Made by a program: the position numbers and the translations under genes. From contig NZ_JABFHO010000001.1 in the NCBI RefSeq assembly GCF_013404085.1, positions 2,243,001-2,307,000 of the forward strand: 64,000 nt of DNA, written 5' to 3'. Shown one piece after another: positions 42,843-51,140 of the stretch (position 1 is the first letter of the stretch; the number at the start of each line of letters is the position of its first letter). Below the pieces are notes generated by a model, which ran no database searches, was not told the DNA's origin, and saw nothing but the letters and a program-made list of their open reading frames with translations. Source of the DNA: Winogradskyella helgolandensis. Its GTDB lineage: Bacteria; Bacteroidota; Bacteroidia; Flavobacteriales; Flavobacteriaceae.

Positions 42843-43781
42843 TTGAATCAATTAGTTTCCATAATTATTCCAACATATAATAGAGCTCATTTAGTTAAAG
42901 AGACAATTGTTTCTATACTAAATCAAAGTTATACTAATTGGGAATGTATAGTAGTAGATGATGGGTCTACTGATAATACAGAGCATATACTCTTAAAGTT
43001 TATTGAAAAAGATAGTCGTATTTCATATTACAAAAAACCAAAGCATTTACCTAAGGGGCCATCCGCAGCTAGGAATTATGGCTTAATAAAAAGTAAAGGC
43101 GCTTTTGTTAATTGGTTTGATAGCGATGATTTAATGCATCCAGAAAAATTACTAACTGATTTAAAAAACCTTAATTCGAGTGATTATGATTTTACGATTA
43201 GTCAATCTGTTTTTTTTAAGGAAGATGGTAAGCCTGTTAAAAAATATTGGAATAAATATCTCTGGAGTAATGATCCGATTAACGATTTTATTTTAAAAAA
43301 AATAGGATGGGGAGTAAATAATCCACTATGGAAAAAGGAAAGTCTAATTGAAAGTAACTTAGAATTTGACGATTTTTTAATTACTGCAGATGATTATTTG
43401 TATCATATTCAAGCCTTGTTGTTTAATTTAAAACCACATATAAATCAAGAGGTATTGGTTTTTAATAGAGAGCATGGAAATAGGTTAAACGATTTTGGTA
43501 GAAAGGCTCCGTTTAAGCTTAAAAATAATTTGTATTTAATGAAAAATATCAAACGTTTAAGTTTGAATGATGATGTCAAGGCATTTTTAAATATTCAATA
43601 TATTAGGCAATTTTCAAATTTATTAAAGAATAAAGATATTAAAACAGCGAAACATTATTTGAAAAATGAAAATTTAGAATTTTACGATCTAAAGACTACA
43701 GCAGAAGTTAAAGCGCTTTATTTTAAAGGTTTAATTTATAAATATACAAGTTTGGGATATAAATTATTAAAAACGAATTGA
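42843..43781 (+). CDS. GT2 glycosyltransferase, tandem family member 3
   Basis: This 312-residue protein starts at a TTG, as there is no ATG upstream in frame within the gap. SIIIPTYNRAHLVKETIVSI, NWECIVVDDGSTDNTEHILL and SAARNYGLIKSKGAFVNWFD repeat the shared catalytic half, with FDSDDLMHPEKL as the metal site. The second half (DFTISQSVFFKEDGKPVKKY; ITADDYLYHIQALLFN) differs from both neighbours. The gene is AT-rich throughout. Confidence 0.88.
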   Translation: MNQLVSIIIPTYNRAHLVKETIVSILNQSYTNWECIVVDDGSTDNTEHILLKFIEKDSRISYYKKPKHLPKGPSAARNYGLIKSKGAFVNWFDSDDLMHPEKLLTDLKNLNSSDYDFTISQSVFFKEDGKPVKKYWNKYLWSNDPINDFILKKIGWGVNNPLWKKESLIESNLEFDDFLITADDYLYHIQALLFNLKPHINQEVLVFNREHGNRLNDFGRKAPFKLKNNLYLMKNIKRLSLNDDVKAFLNIQYIRQFSNLLKNKDIKTAKHYLKNENLEFYDLKTTAEVKALYFKGLIYKYTSLGYKLLKTN

Positions 43782-43838
43782 GTTAACTTAATTCATTATA
43801 AGTTATATTCGTTTTGTTGGAATTATTCTTGATAAAAA

Positions 43839-44010
43839 ATGAAATCTTTGAAACCACCACTTAAAATCGTCATTTACACAGGTCTTATTCCGAATACGAC
43901 GTTTATAGAAACTTTAATCGCTAGAGTGACTAAAGCACATGAGGTCTTATTTTTTTTGGACGGTTAAAAAAATGATGACATACGCTTCTAAGCTTATAAA
44001 AATTATATTT
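43839..44010 (+). pseudogene. Remnant of a GT4 gene related to 46006-47205
   Basis: From an ATG at 43839 it reads MKSLKPPLKIVIYTGLIPNT, TFIETLIARVTKAHEVLFFL and stops at 43965-43967. The same words open the intact gene at 46006 (PPLKIAIYTGLIPNTTFIET). Removing one T from the T8 run at 43950-43957 restores the frame (LFFWTVKKMMTYASK), but a further stop follows about 15 codons on and the homology ends near 44010, so only the first 55 or so codons remain. The following 90 bp hold nothing recognisable. Confidence 0.85.
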
Positions 44011-44100
44011 TAGTTTTTAGAAATTAAGTGTTTTTTAGTTGTTTTTTTAGAGAAGTTTTTACTTAAAAAAAAAGTTTATATTTTATAATTTTGATACACT

Positions 44101-44970
44101 ATGAGCAAGTTGGTTTCTGTTATCTTACCCAATTACAATCATGAAGCTTTTTTACAAGAGCGTTTAGACAGCATTTTTAATCAGACTTATCAAAATTATG
44201 AAGTCATTATATTGGATGATTGTTCTACGGATAACAGTCTAAAAATATTAGACCGATATAAATACCATACTAAAGTCTCTCATTTTATTGTTAATACTAC
44301 TAATTCTGGTTCGCCGTTTAAACAATGGAAAAAGGGATTGGATTTGGCGCAAGGAGATTATATATGGATAGCAGAAAGTGATGATTTTTGTGATTTTAAC
44401 TTTCTCGAGTCTCAATTAGACTATTTAAAGAATGTGGATGTTACAGTTTCAGAAACATTGACTTATTGTAAAGGTATAAAACCAAAAGAAGTTTTGCATC
44501 CGCTATTTAAAACAGGAGAATCACAGGTTTTGACAAATGATACTATTTTGAACTGTCCTATTTTAAATGTTAGTGCCGTTGTATTTAAAGCTGTAGATAG
44601 AGAACAGCTAAAAAAATGTTTTTTTAATGAGTTTAACATCATCGGTGATCGTGTTTTCTATCATGAATTTTTTTACAATCGATCGTTTACTCTAAATAGA
44701 GAGTCCACAAGTTATTTTAGAAAAGACGGTAGTGGACTATCAGACTTAAGTTCTAAGGATTCCATATATTTATCTAAATATTTAAAAGAGCATATTAGGT
44801 TTATTAAAGAGTCAAATACACGATCTAATAATGAATTAAAACCATTTGTTAAACCTTATATAAAAAGATTTTATAACCGAGTGAGACATCGAGTGACGTA
44901 TAGAGGTAAATTAAGTTTTACTTACCTAAAAATTTATATTAGTTATAAAAAAGCTCTATTTACTATTTAA
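44101..44970 (+). CDS. GT2 glycosyltransferase
   Basis: This 289-residue protein has SVILPNYNHEAFLQERLDSI, NYEVIILDDCSTDNSLKILD and YIWIAESDDFCDFNFLESQL with the ESDD metal motif. It belongs to a different GT2 subgroup from the tandem three. The C-terminus is strongly basic (KPYIKRFYNRVRHRVTYRGK). It leads a close-packed run of genes: the next start is 17 nt away. Confidence 0.9.
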   Translation: MSKLVSVILPNYNHEAFLQERLDSIFNQTYQNYEVIILDDCSTDNSLKILDRYKYHTKVSHFIVNTTNSGSPFKQWKKGLDLAQGDYIWIAESDDFCDFNFLESQLDYLKNVDVTVSETLTYCKGIKPKEVLHPLFKTGESQVLTNDTILNCPILNVSAVVFKAVDREQLKKCFFNEFNIIGDRVFYHEFFYNRSFTLNRESTSYFRKDGSGLSDLSSKDSIYLSKYLKEHIRFIKESNTRSNNELKPFVKPYIKRFYNRVRHRVTYRGKLSFTYLKIYISYKKALFTI

Positions 44971-44986
44971 TACTATTTTTATAGCC

Positions 44987-45997
44987 ATGAAAACAGCTTT
45001 GGTTCTCACTGTTAAAAATGAAAAGCGATTATTGCGTGATAATATGTTATATCACCACGCTATAGGTGCGCATCGTATATATGTTTATTTTGATGGCACA
45101 ACAGATGCTGGTAAAGCTAGTATTGCAGACCTAGACTTTGTTACCATTCAAGATTCGGTGTCAGGTGATTTGTATGCTCATTTATCTTATTTAGAAAAAT
45201 TTACAAAAAATGCAGTTGAGCATCATACAGCCAGACAGTGTTTAAATACATATGATGCTATACAACATTGTAAACAAGATGGTATAGACTGGTTAATTTC
45301 ATTAGATGCCGATGAGTTGGTTTGTTTAGACTTTAAACAGCAGTTATCTTTTGCCGATTTTTTTGCTACTATTCCTAAAGAAGTTAATGCCGTTAACTTT
45401 AAGGTTTATGAAGTATTACAGCGAAAGTTACAGTATAATAATGTGTTTAAGGAAGAAACCCTATTTAAAACCACTTCTTCTTTTAAGAATAGGTTTATAG
45501 CAGAGCAAAAGAACATTCTTAATCCTTTTACAAATAAGAATCAATCATTTAGTTATTGGTATGGGCAACATTTAGGTAAAGCAGCATTACGTGTTTCGAA
45601 TGATATTATTCCTAAAAATGTGCATCGTTATAAAACAATTAATGGAGAGTCTCTTAATAGTATAAGTTGCTTCGGTTTATTACATTACCACGCCTATGAT
45701 GCCAATGATTTTATAAAAAAATTTAAGAATTTTAAAAAACATGCAAACACATACTTGTCAGGTAATTCAGTTGATGCTTTAAAATTACTACTACGAGATA
45801 TTGTTAATCAACCAGGTGTTAGCACTAAAGCGTTAGAAGACTATTATAAGAACTATATTTTATTTTCGCCAGCAGACGTTAAACGTTTATTGAAGAATAG
45901 ATGGGGATTGGTTTTTCAGCATAAGCCTAAATTATTGCAAGAGATTACAAGTGTTCGGGATGTGTTTCATAGCTTAAATTCGATTAATAAAAATTAA
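44987..45997 (+). CDS. GT92-like glycosyltransferase (Glyco_tranf_2_4 type)
   Basis: This 336-residue protein opens TALVLTVKNEKRLLRDNMLY, HHAIGAHRIYVYFDGTTDAG, the signature of the family formerly called DUF23/GT92-like, in which a GT-A enzyme is recognised by the KNE and Y.D...D words. DWLISLDADELVCLDFKQQL supplies the DADE metal site. CFGLLHYHAYDANDFIKKFK near the C-terminus is the usual conserved HYH region. The donor and acceptor sugars are unknown. Confidence 0.85.
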   Translation: MKTALVLTVKNEKRLLRDNMLYHHAIGAHRIYVYFDGTTDAGKASIADLDFVTIQDSVSGDLYAHLSYLEKFTKNAVEHHTARQCLNTYDAIQHCKQDGIDWLISLDADELVCLDFKQQLSFADFFATIPKEVNAVNFKVYEVLQRKLQYNNVFKEETLFKTTSSFKNRFIAEQKNILNPFTNKNQSFSYWYGQHLGKAALRVSNDIIPKNVHRYKTINGESLNSISCFGLLHYHAYDANDFIKKFKNFKKHANTYLSGNSVDALKLLLRDIVNQPGVSTKALEDYYKNYILFSPADVKRLLKNRWGLVFQHKPKLLQEITSVRDVFHSLNSINKN

Positions 45998-46005
45998 CAT
46001 ATTTC

Positions 46006-47205
46006 TTGAAACCACCACTTAAAATTGCCATATACACAGGTCTTATTCCGAATACGACCTTTATTGAAACGCTCATTTCGGGAGTGGCTAAAGAGTATGA
46101 CGTCTTACTTTTTGGTACCGTTAAAAAGAAGACGCGTTATGCTTCTAAGCGAATTACAATTATAGATACGCCAACATCGTTATACAAAAACATACCATTA
46201 ACACTTTGGCGCGCTCTAAAATTAGGAATAAAGCACCCAAAGCGGTTATCATTAGCTATAAAAGAAGCGAAAACTTATTCTACCTTATATACCCAATGGC
46301 TTCGATTCTCACGTTTTGTGCCCGTGTTATTATATGCGCCAGATATCTTTCATTTGCAATGGACGAGCCGCATAGATCGTTGGATGTTTTTAAAATCGGC
46401 ATATCCGTGTCAAATTGTTGTGAGTTTATTAGGGTCACAAGCAGCTATTTTACCTTATATTAATCCGGAAGTGTTTAATAGGTATCAACGTTGCCTTCCT
46501 AAAGTAGATGCTATACATTCCATATCTGGACATTTAGGGAGTCAGGCTACAAATTTTAATGTCCGTTCAGAGGGTGTTTATGTGATTTCGACTCCTATTC
46601 CAACGGCTGCTTTTACCTATTATAAACCTTTTGAAAAACGTGATTTTAAACCATTTCAGCTGGTATCTGTAGGACGGTATCATTGGGTTAAAGGGTATCG
46701 TTATGGTATACAAGCGGTACAGCAACTTATTCAGTCTGGTGTAGATGTTCATTACACCATTATTGCTGCAGGGAACATTCCAGAAGATCTCTTATTTCAA
46801 GTCAACCAGTTGGGATTACAAGATTATATAACCTTCAAGCCAGGTTTGTCTCAAACGGCATTATTTGAGCACTTGCAAACGTATGATGCTTTACTGTTGC
46901 CAAGTTTAAGTGAAGGTATTGCAAATGTGGTATTGGAAGCTATGGCTATAGGGCTGCCTGTAATTTCTACAAATTGTGGAGGTATGGCAGAAGTGGTCAT
47001 TACTGAAAAAACGGGATGGTTGGTACCCGTTAGAGATGCAAAAGCCCTTGCTAATGCTGTTGTTGATTGTATGCAAGTTGAAGAACAGCATAAGCGCAAC
47101 ATGGTACAGCAGGCTTATGATTTGGTGAATGCTAATTATCATGAAACCCATAGTATTTCAAAAATGTTGCGGCTTTATGAGGGATTAGGTAATAGGAAGT
47201 GGTAA
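46006..47205 (+). CDS. GT4 glycosyltransferase, duplicated pair member 1
   Basis: This 399-residue GT-B enzyme starts at a TTG 9 nt after the preceding stop (PPLKIAIYTGLIPNTTFIET). IFHLQWTSRIDRWMFLKSAY and IVVSLLGSQAAILPY occupy the N-terminal domain. LVSVGRYHWVKGYRYGIQAV, LLLPSLSEGIANVVLEAMAI and STNCGGMAEVVI are the donor-binding C-terminal motifs, with the EX7E region intact. It is a close paralogue of the gene at 47453 and of the remnant at 43839. Confidence 0.92.
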   Translation: MKPPLKIAIYTGLIPNTTFIETLISGVAKEYDVLLFGTVKKKTRYASKRITIIDTPTSLYKNIPLTLWRALKLGIKHPKRLSLAIKEAKTYSTLYTQWLRFSRFVPVLLYAPDIFHLQWTSRIDRWMFLKSAYPCQIVVSLLGSQAAILPYINPEVFNRYQRCLPKVDAIHSISGHLGSQATNFNVRSEGVYVISTPIPTAAFTYYKPFEKRDFKPFQLVSVGRYHWVKGYRYGIQAVQQLIQSGVDVHYTIIAAGNIPEDLLFQVNQLGLQDYITFKPGLSQTALFEHLQTYDALLLPSLSEGIANVVLEAMAIGLPVISTNCGGMAEVVITEKTGWLVPVRDAKALANAVVDCMQVEEQHKRNMVQQAYDLVNANYHETHSISKMLRLYEGLGNRKW

Positions 47206-47350
47206 GTGGGTAAAGTGTAAAGTGTAAAGTTTGAAGTGGGAAATTGAATTTAACTCGAATTTGAGGTTGAATTTGAAGAAGAACCCTCCCGTCTTTGTTT
47301 TCTTTAGGTGAAACCAAATCCACCTTCCTTTATAATTTAGGGAAGAGCAT
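47206..47350. repeat. Low-complexity tract plus dispersed hairpin element
   Basis: GTAAAGTGTAAAGTGTAAAG (47211-47230) and drift copies are followed by a minus-oriented hairpin element at about 47284-47350: CCCTCCCGTC, TTTGTTTTC / GAAACCAAA with one mismatch, CCACCTTCCTTTA and AGGGAAGAGC. The order matches that at 31571-31690 and 61500-61645. Confidence 0.75.
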
Positions 47351-47452
47351 GGAATTATTGGATTTAATAGGGATTAGAGAAGACATTTATGTGCTCTTGT
47401 GTTTATAACTTACCTTTGCCAGTGTTATTGTTATTTGAACCAATTACTAAAT

Positions 47453-48646
47453 ATGGGTAACCGACTTAAAATAGCTGTTTTTTCAGGAACCATTCCGAGT
47501 ACTACTTTTATTGAGCATTTAATACAAGGAGTGTCTCAAACACATGAGGTGTTATTGTTTGGTGTGCAAACTAGGGCTGTAGCTTATGATTCTGAACACA
47601 TTAAGGTTTATGCCACTCCAAAATCCCATTTAAAGAATGCTGTTGTAAGTAGTTATAGATTACTGCAGTTGGTTCTTAAATCCCCAAAAGATGCGGTGAA
47701 ATTATACCACCATACGTCTCAATTTAAAAAACACTATGATCGCTGGATTTGGTTTACAAAACTCTTACCTATAATATTGCATAAACCTGATGTATTACAT
47801 ATACAATGGGCTAAGGATGTCGCGTTTTATGCGGTATTACAAGATACGTTTGGTATTAATATTGTGGTGAGTTTGCGTGGTGCTCATATTAATTATACAC
47901 CTATAGTCGATTTGCAAATTGCAACTATTTATAAACAGGAATTCCCGAAAATAAAAGCCTTTCATGCTGTTTCTAAGGCTATTGGAGACGAAGCAAGGCT
48001 TTATGGAGCTAAAGCTACTGCGATCTATACCATTCATTCTCCGATTCCGACTTTCTTTTTTGATCATTATAGGGCTTGTGAAACCGTGCAGGATAAAACC
48101 ATACGCTTGGTTTCTGTTGGGCGTTTTCATTGGATAAAGGGTTACGAAACAGCATTAGATACTATAGCTGCTTTAAAGAATAAGGGTTATCATATTCAGT
48201 ATACCATTATAGGGCCAGACGAGTTCAGTGAAGCCTTATTATTTCAATGCCACCAACTCAATTTAGTCGATGACGTTGCTTTGGTTGGGGCTATGGCTCA
48301 AACGGAATTAATTCCATTTTTACAGCAATTTCACGGCATGTTATTGCCTAGTTTAAAAGAGGGCATTGCTAACGTGGTGTTAGAGGCTATGGCTCTTGGC
48401 TTACCTGTGGTGTCTACAGATTGTGGTGGTATGGTAGAAGTAGTGATCCCTAATGAGACCGGCTGGTTGGTGCCCGTTAGAGATGCTGAAGCTATGGCTA
48501 ATGCTGTAATCGCTTTGAGTGTAACTTCAGAATTTGAATTGCATGCGATAACGAAACGGGCTCATGAGTTTGTAAAAGAGGAGTTTAATGCAGCGAATAG
48601 TATTGGGCAATTTGTGTCGATGTATGAAGAAGTGGTTGGAAACTAA
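47453..48646 (+). CDS. GT4 glycosyltransferase, duplicated pair member 2
   Basis: This 397-residue enzyme starts at the ATG at 47453 (MGNRLKIAVFSGTIPSTTFI). The open frame from 47399 adds 18 Cys- and Tyr-rich residues that overlap a probable -7 element (TACCTTTG, 47411-47418) and is rejected. VLHIQWAKDVAFYAVLQDTF, LVSVGRFHWIKGYETALDTI, MLLPSLKEGIANVVLEAMAL and STDCGGMVEVVIPNETGWLV match its left paralogue motif by motif, so the two arose by tandem duplication and then diverged in the N-terminal acceptor domain. Confidence 0.92.
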   Translation: MGNRLKIAVFSGTIPSTTFIEHLIQGVSQTHEVLLFGVQTRAVAYDSEHIKVYATPKSHLKNAVVSSYRLLQLVLKSPKDAVKLYHHTSQFKKHYDRWIWFTKLLPIILHKPDVLHIQWAKDVAFYAVLQDTFGINIVVSLRGAHINYTPIVDLQIATIYKQEFPKIKAFHAVSKAIGDEARLYGAKATAIYTIHSPIPTFFFDHYRACETVQDKTIRLVSVGRFHWIKGYETALDTIAALKNKGYHIQYTIIGPDEFSEALLFQCHQLNLVDDVALVGAMAQTELIPFLQQFHGMLLPSLKEGIANVVLEAMALGLPVVSTDCGGMVEVVIPNETGWLVPVRDAEAMANAVIALSVTSEFELHAITKRAHEFVKEEFNAANSIGQFVSMYEEVVGN

Positions 48647-48751
48647 TTGTTTGGAATCATTATTTTGTGGTATTATCGTCATTGAGAGTTAGCGGCAATT
48701 AAACCTACAAGACATAAATATAATTATTACAATAAATCTGAATTTTTTAAA

Positions 48752-49438
48752 ATGAATAAGGCAGAAATTGAAAAAACGAAAAAAGGATTACTTGTTGATT
48801 TTAATGGTCATGAAAATTTATTAGTATCATTTGGTGGAATTCAACAAGGCTTAGGAATGCCCGTATTTGAGTTTTTTAACTCAATTTCAGATATTCCATG
48901 TGATAAAATATATTTTAGAGATTTTAATCAAGCATGGTATCAAAAAGGAGTGGATTCTGAATTGAATCACATTAATAAGATTATTAAATACCTTGAAAAG
49001 AAAATTAACAGTAATAAGTATAGCCGAATTTGTTTTATTGGAAACTCTATGGGAGGCTATGCATCCATTTTATTTGGCAGTATTTTAAATGTTGATACAG
49101 TTATTGCATTTGCACCTCAAACATTTATTAACAGAGTTAATCGCATACTAAATTTTGATAAAAGATGGTGTAAACAAATTAACCAAGTATATTATTATAA
49201 AGATAACAGGAAAGAGTTTTATGACTTGAAAAAGTATCTAAATAGAAACAATTCATATAAGACCCAAATTAATGTTTATTATTCTCCAAATCATAGACTT
49301 GATAAAAAACATGCAGAACGGCTGAGCACCCATAGTAATGTTGTCCTGCACCCAATTGATGAGGGAGGACATAGTGTAGTTAAGGTTGTGAGAAATAATG
49401 GAAATTTAAAATCCGCAATTATATCAGCGTTCGAATAA
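48752..49438 (+). CDS. Alpha/beta-hydrolase-like protein
   Basis: This 228-residue protein has no signal peptide. RICFIGNSMGGYASILFGSI holds a GxSxGG nucleophile elbow (Ser in GNSMGG, about residue 100), YYSPNHRLDKKHAERL could supply the acid and DEGGHSVVKVVRNN the His, so a serine-hydrolase triad is plausible. Such proteins in polysaccharide loci are deacylases or acyltransferases, but no substrate is shown here. The DNA is AT-rich and codon use differs from the GT4 gene before it. Confidence 0.7.
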   Translation: MNKAEIEKTKKGLLVDFNGHENLLVSFGGIQQGLGMPVFEFFNSISDIPCDKIYFRDFNQAWYQKGVDSELNHINKIIKYLEKKINSNKYSRICFIGNSMGGYASILFGSILNVDTVIAFAPQTFINRVNRILNFDKRWCKQINQVYYYKDNRKEFYDLKKYLNRNNSYKTQINVYYSPNHRLDKKHAERLSTHSNVVLHPIDEGGHSVVKVVRNNGNLKSAIISAFE

Positions 49439-49745
49439 CAATGGTTAACTAAATTATGTGAGAAAAGAGGAGGAGCATTAATAAAATAAGAGTTTTGACT
49501 CGCAGTAAACTTTGTGTTTAGTAGAAATTAATTAATTAAAAATCACCTACTTTTCAACATATACAAATCCGTGAGGAAGTAATCTTAAGGTTTACAACGG
49601 AAAATATTACTTCAGTTGTTCCTTCATCGTAATAACGTTGAGGTTTTAAGGGGACAGATTACTTTAGTCGTTCTTCTCTTGTAATGAGGTTGGTTTTTAT
49701 ATTTAATTTATAAACTAAATTATTATATTCGTAGCCTATCACAAT
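49439..49745. repeat. Gap with two degenerate ATTACTTC...GTAATGA elements
   Basis: No gene is visible. ATTACTTCAGTTGTTCCTTC (49605-49624) plus ATCGTAATAACG, and ATTACTTTAGTCGTTCTTCT (49660-49679) plus CTTGTAATGAGG, are two copies of one inverted-repeat element. It is related to the GATTGCTTCG...CGCAATGAC element at 18429. TATATTCG (49724-49731) may be the -7 element of the next gene. Confidence 0.5.
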
Positions 49746-51140
49746 ATGAAGACTGTCACCACCGAAATTATACCTGTTAGGCCTACTTATGCTAAAGTAC
49801 AAGCGCCACACGAGCTACATTTAGAGGCTATTTGTGTTTTTGCAGCGATTGGCTTTTTTTTAGATACAGATACCTATTGGAAAGATGAGGTTGTGTTGAG
49901 ACCAGGATGTCAACATACCATTTCAGATGATGGTTATCTCTTGGAGAGTACTCCCTGGTTTGAATGGTATTATACACCCGATAAAACTCGTGATTTCGAC
50001 GCGACTTTACAAGACTTTATAACACTGTTCGAATCTATTATAGAAGAACAAACGGTTGGTAAAAAAGTGATTTTACCTTTATCTGGTGGTTTAGATAGCC
50101 GAACACAGGCTGTAGCGTTACAGCATTTAAAAGCGTCTGTAAACAGTTATAGTTATGATTTTCAGGGAGGGTATAAAGAAACTAAAATAGCAAAAGCGAT
50201 TGCAGAAGTTTGTGAATTTGATTTTACGGCCTACACAATTCCGAACGGCTATTTATGGGATGTGATAGAGGATTTAGCGACATTGAATCGTTGTGAATCT
50301 GATTTTACAGCACCGCGGCAAATGGCCATAGTTGACAAATTTGAGACTATGGGTGAAGTGTTTTCATTAGGCCATTGGGGAGATGTGTTGTTTGATGACA
50401 TGGGAGTTAGAGATGATTTATCATTACACGACCAAGTTAGCGTCCTTCAAAAAAAATTGATTAAAAAGGGAGGACGCGATTTAGCCATACAACTTTGGAA
50501 GCATTGGAACTTAGAAGGAGATTTTGATCGTTATTTTGAAGGTCGTATTTCTGCTTTACTATCGGCTATAGATATTCCTAACAGTGCTAATGCACGTATC
50601 CGTGCCTTTAAAAGTTTATATTGGGCACCTCGCTGGACCTCCGTAAATTTAGCCGTGTTTGCGAGTAAGCATCCCGTAACTTTACCATATTATGATCAGC
50701 GTATGTGTGAGTTTATTTGCACGATTCCAGAAGCGTTTTTAGCCAAGCGACAGTTGCAAATTGGGTATATAAAAAAGCGTGCTCCAAAATTAGCTAAAAT
50801 TACTTGGCAGGAGCAAAAGCCATTTAATCTCTATACATATCCTAAAAATAAGATACCTTATAATTTGCCTTATCGTATAACCAATAAAATGGAAAGAGTC
50901 TTTCAGGAACTATTAGGAAAGGCCTATATTGAACGCAATTGGGAATTACAGTTTTTGGGCGAAAAAAATGAAAAACGATTGTATAAATACTTATCATATA
51001 AAAAGTTTACGGGTTTTATATCGAAAGATATGGTGGATGATGTCTATAATGGTCTGCAATCTAAAATGCCTCTAATTTATGCGCATCAAATGAATGTGTT
51101 ATTGGTATTGGCTCAATTTAAGCGATTTAATGATGAATAG
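49746..51140 (+). CDS. Asparagine-synthase-like amidotransferase without glutaminase domain
   Basis: This 464-residue protein has the PP-loop ATP-pyrophosphatase domain (about 90-430): KKVILPLSGGLDSRTQAVAL holds the SGGLDS motif, and LGHWGDVLFDDMG and YYDQRMCEFICTIPEAFLAK follow as in asparagine synthases. The N-terminal 85 residues do not begin with the Met-Cys of a class II glutaminase, so it should use free ammonia or a partner, or carry out another ATP-dependent amide or adenylation step. In O-antigen loci, AsnB-like proteins amidate uronic acids such as GalNAcA; the TviB/TviC pair upstream makes that reading attractive. Confidence 0.85.
   Translation: MKTVTTEIIPVRPTYAKVQAPHELHLEAICVFAAIGFFLDTDTYWKDEVVLRPGCQHTISDDGYLLESTPWFEWYYTPDKTRDFDATLQDFITLFESIIEEQTVGKKVILPLSGGLDSRTQAVALQHLKASVNSYSYDFQGGYKETKIAKAIAEVCEFDFTAYTIPNGYLWDVIEDLATLNRCESDFTAPRQMAIVDKFETMGEVFSLGHWGDVLFDDMGVRDDLSLHDQVSVLQKKLIKKGGRDLAIQLWKHWNLEGDFDRYFEGRISALLSAIDIPNSANARIRAFKSLYWAPRWTSVNLAVFASKHPVTLPYYDQRMCEFICTIPEAFLAKRQLQIGYIKKRAPKLAKITWQEQKPFNLYTYPKNKIPYNLPYRITNKMERVFQELLGKAYIERNWELQFLGEKNEKRLYKYLSYKKFTGFISKDMVDDVYNGLQSKMPLIYAHQMNVLLVLAQFKRFNDE

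Noticed and set aside
43950..43957. Phase-variable T8 tract
   Set aside because: Restoring the frame gives only about 15 more codons before another stop, so slippage could not switch a working gene on.
46206..48130. Small open frames on both strands within the GT4 genes
   Set aside because: They overlap intact, motif-bearing GT4 genes in other frames.
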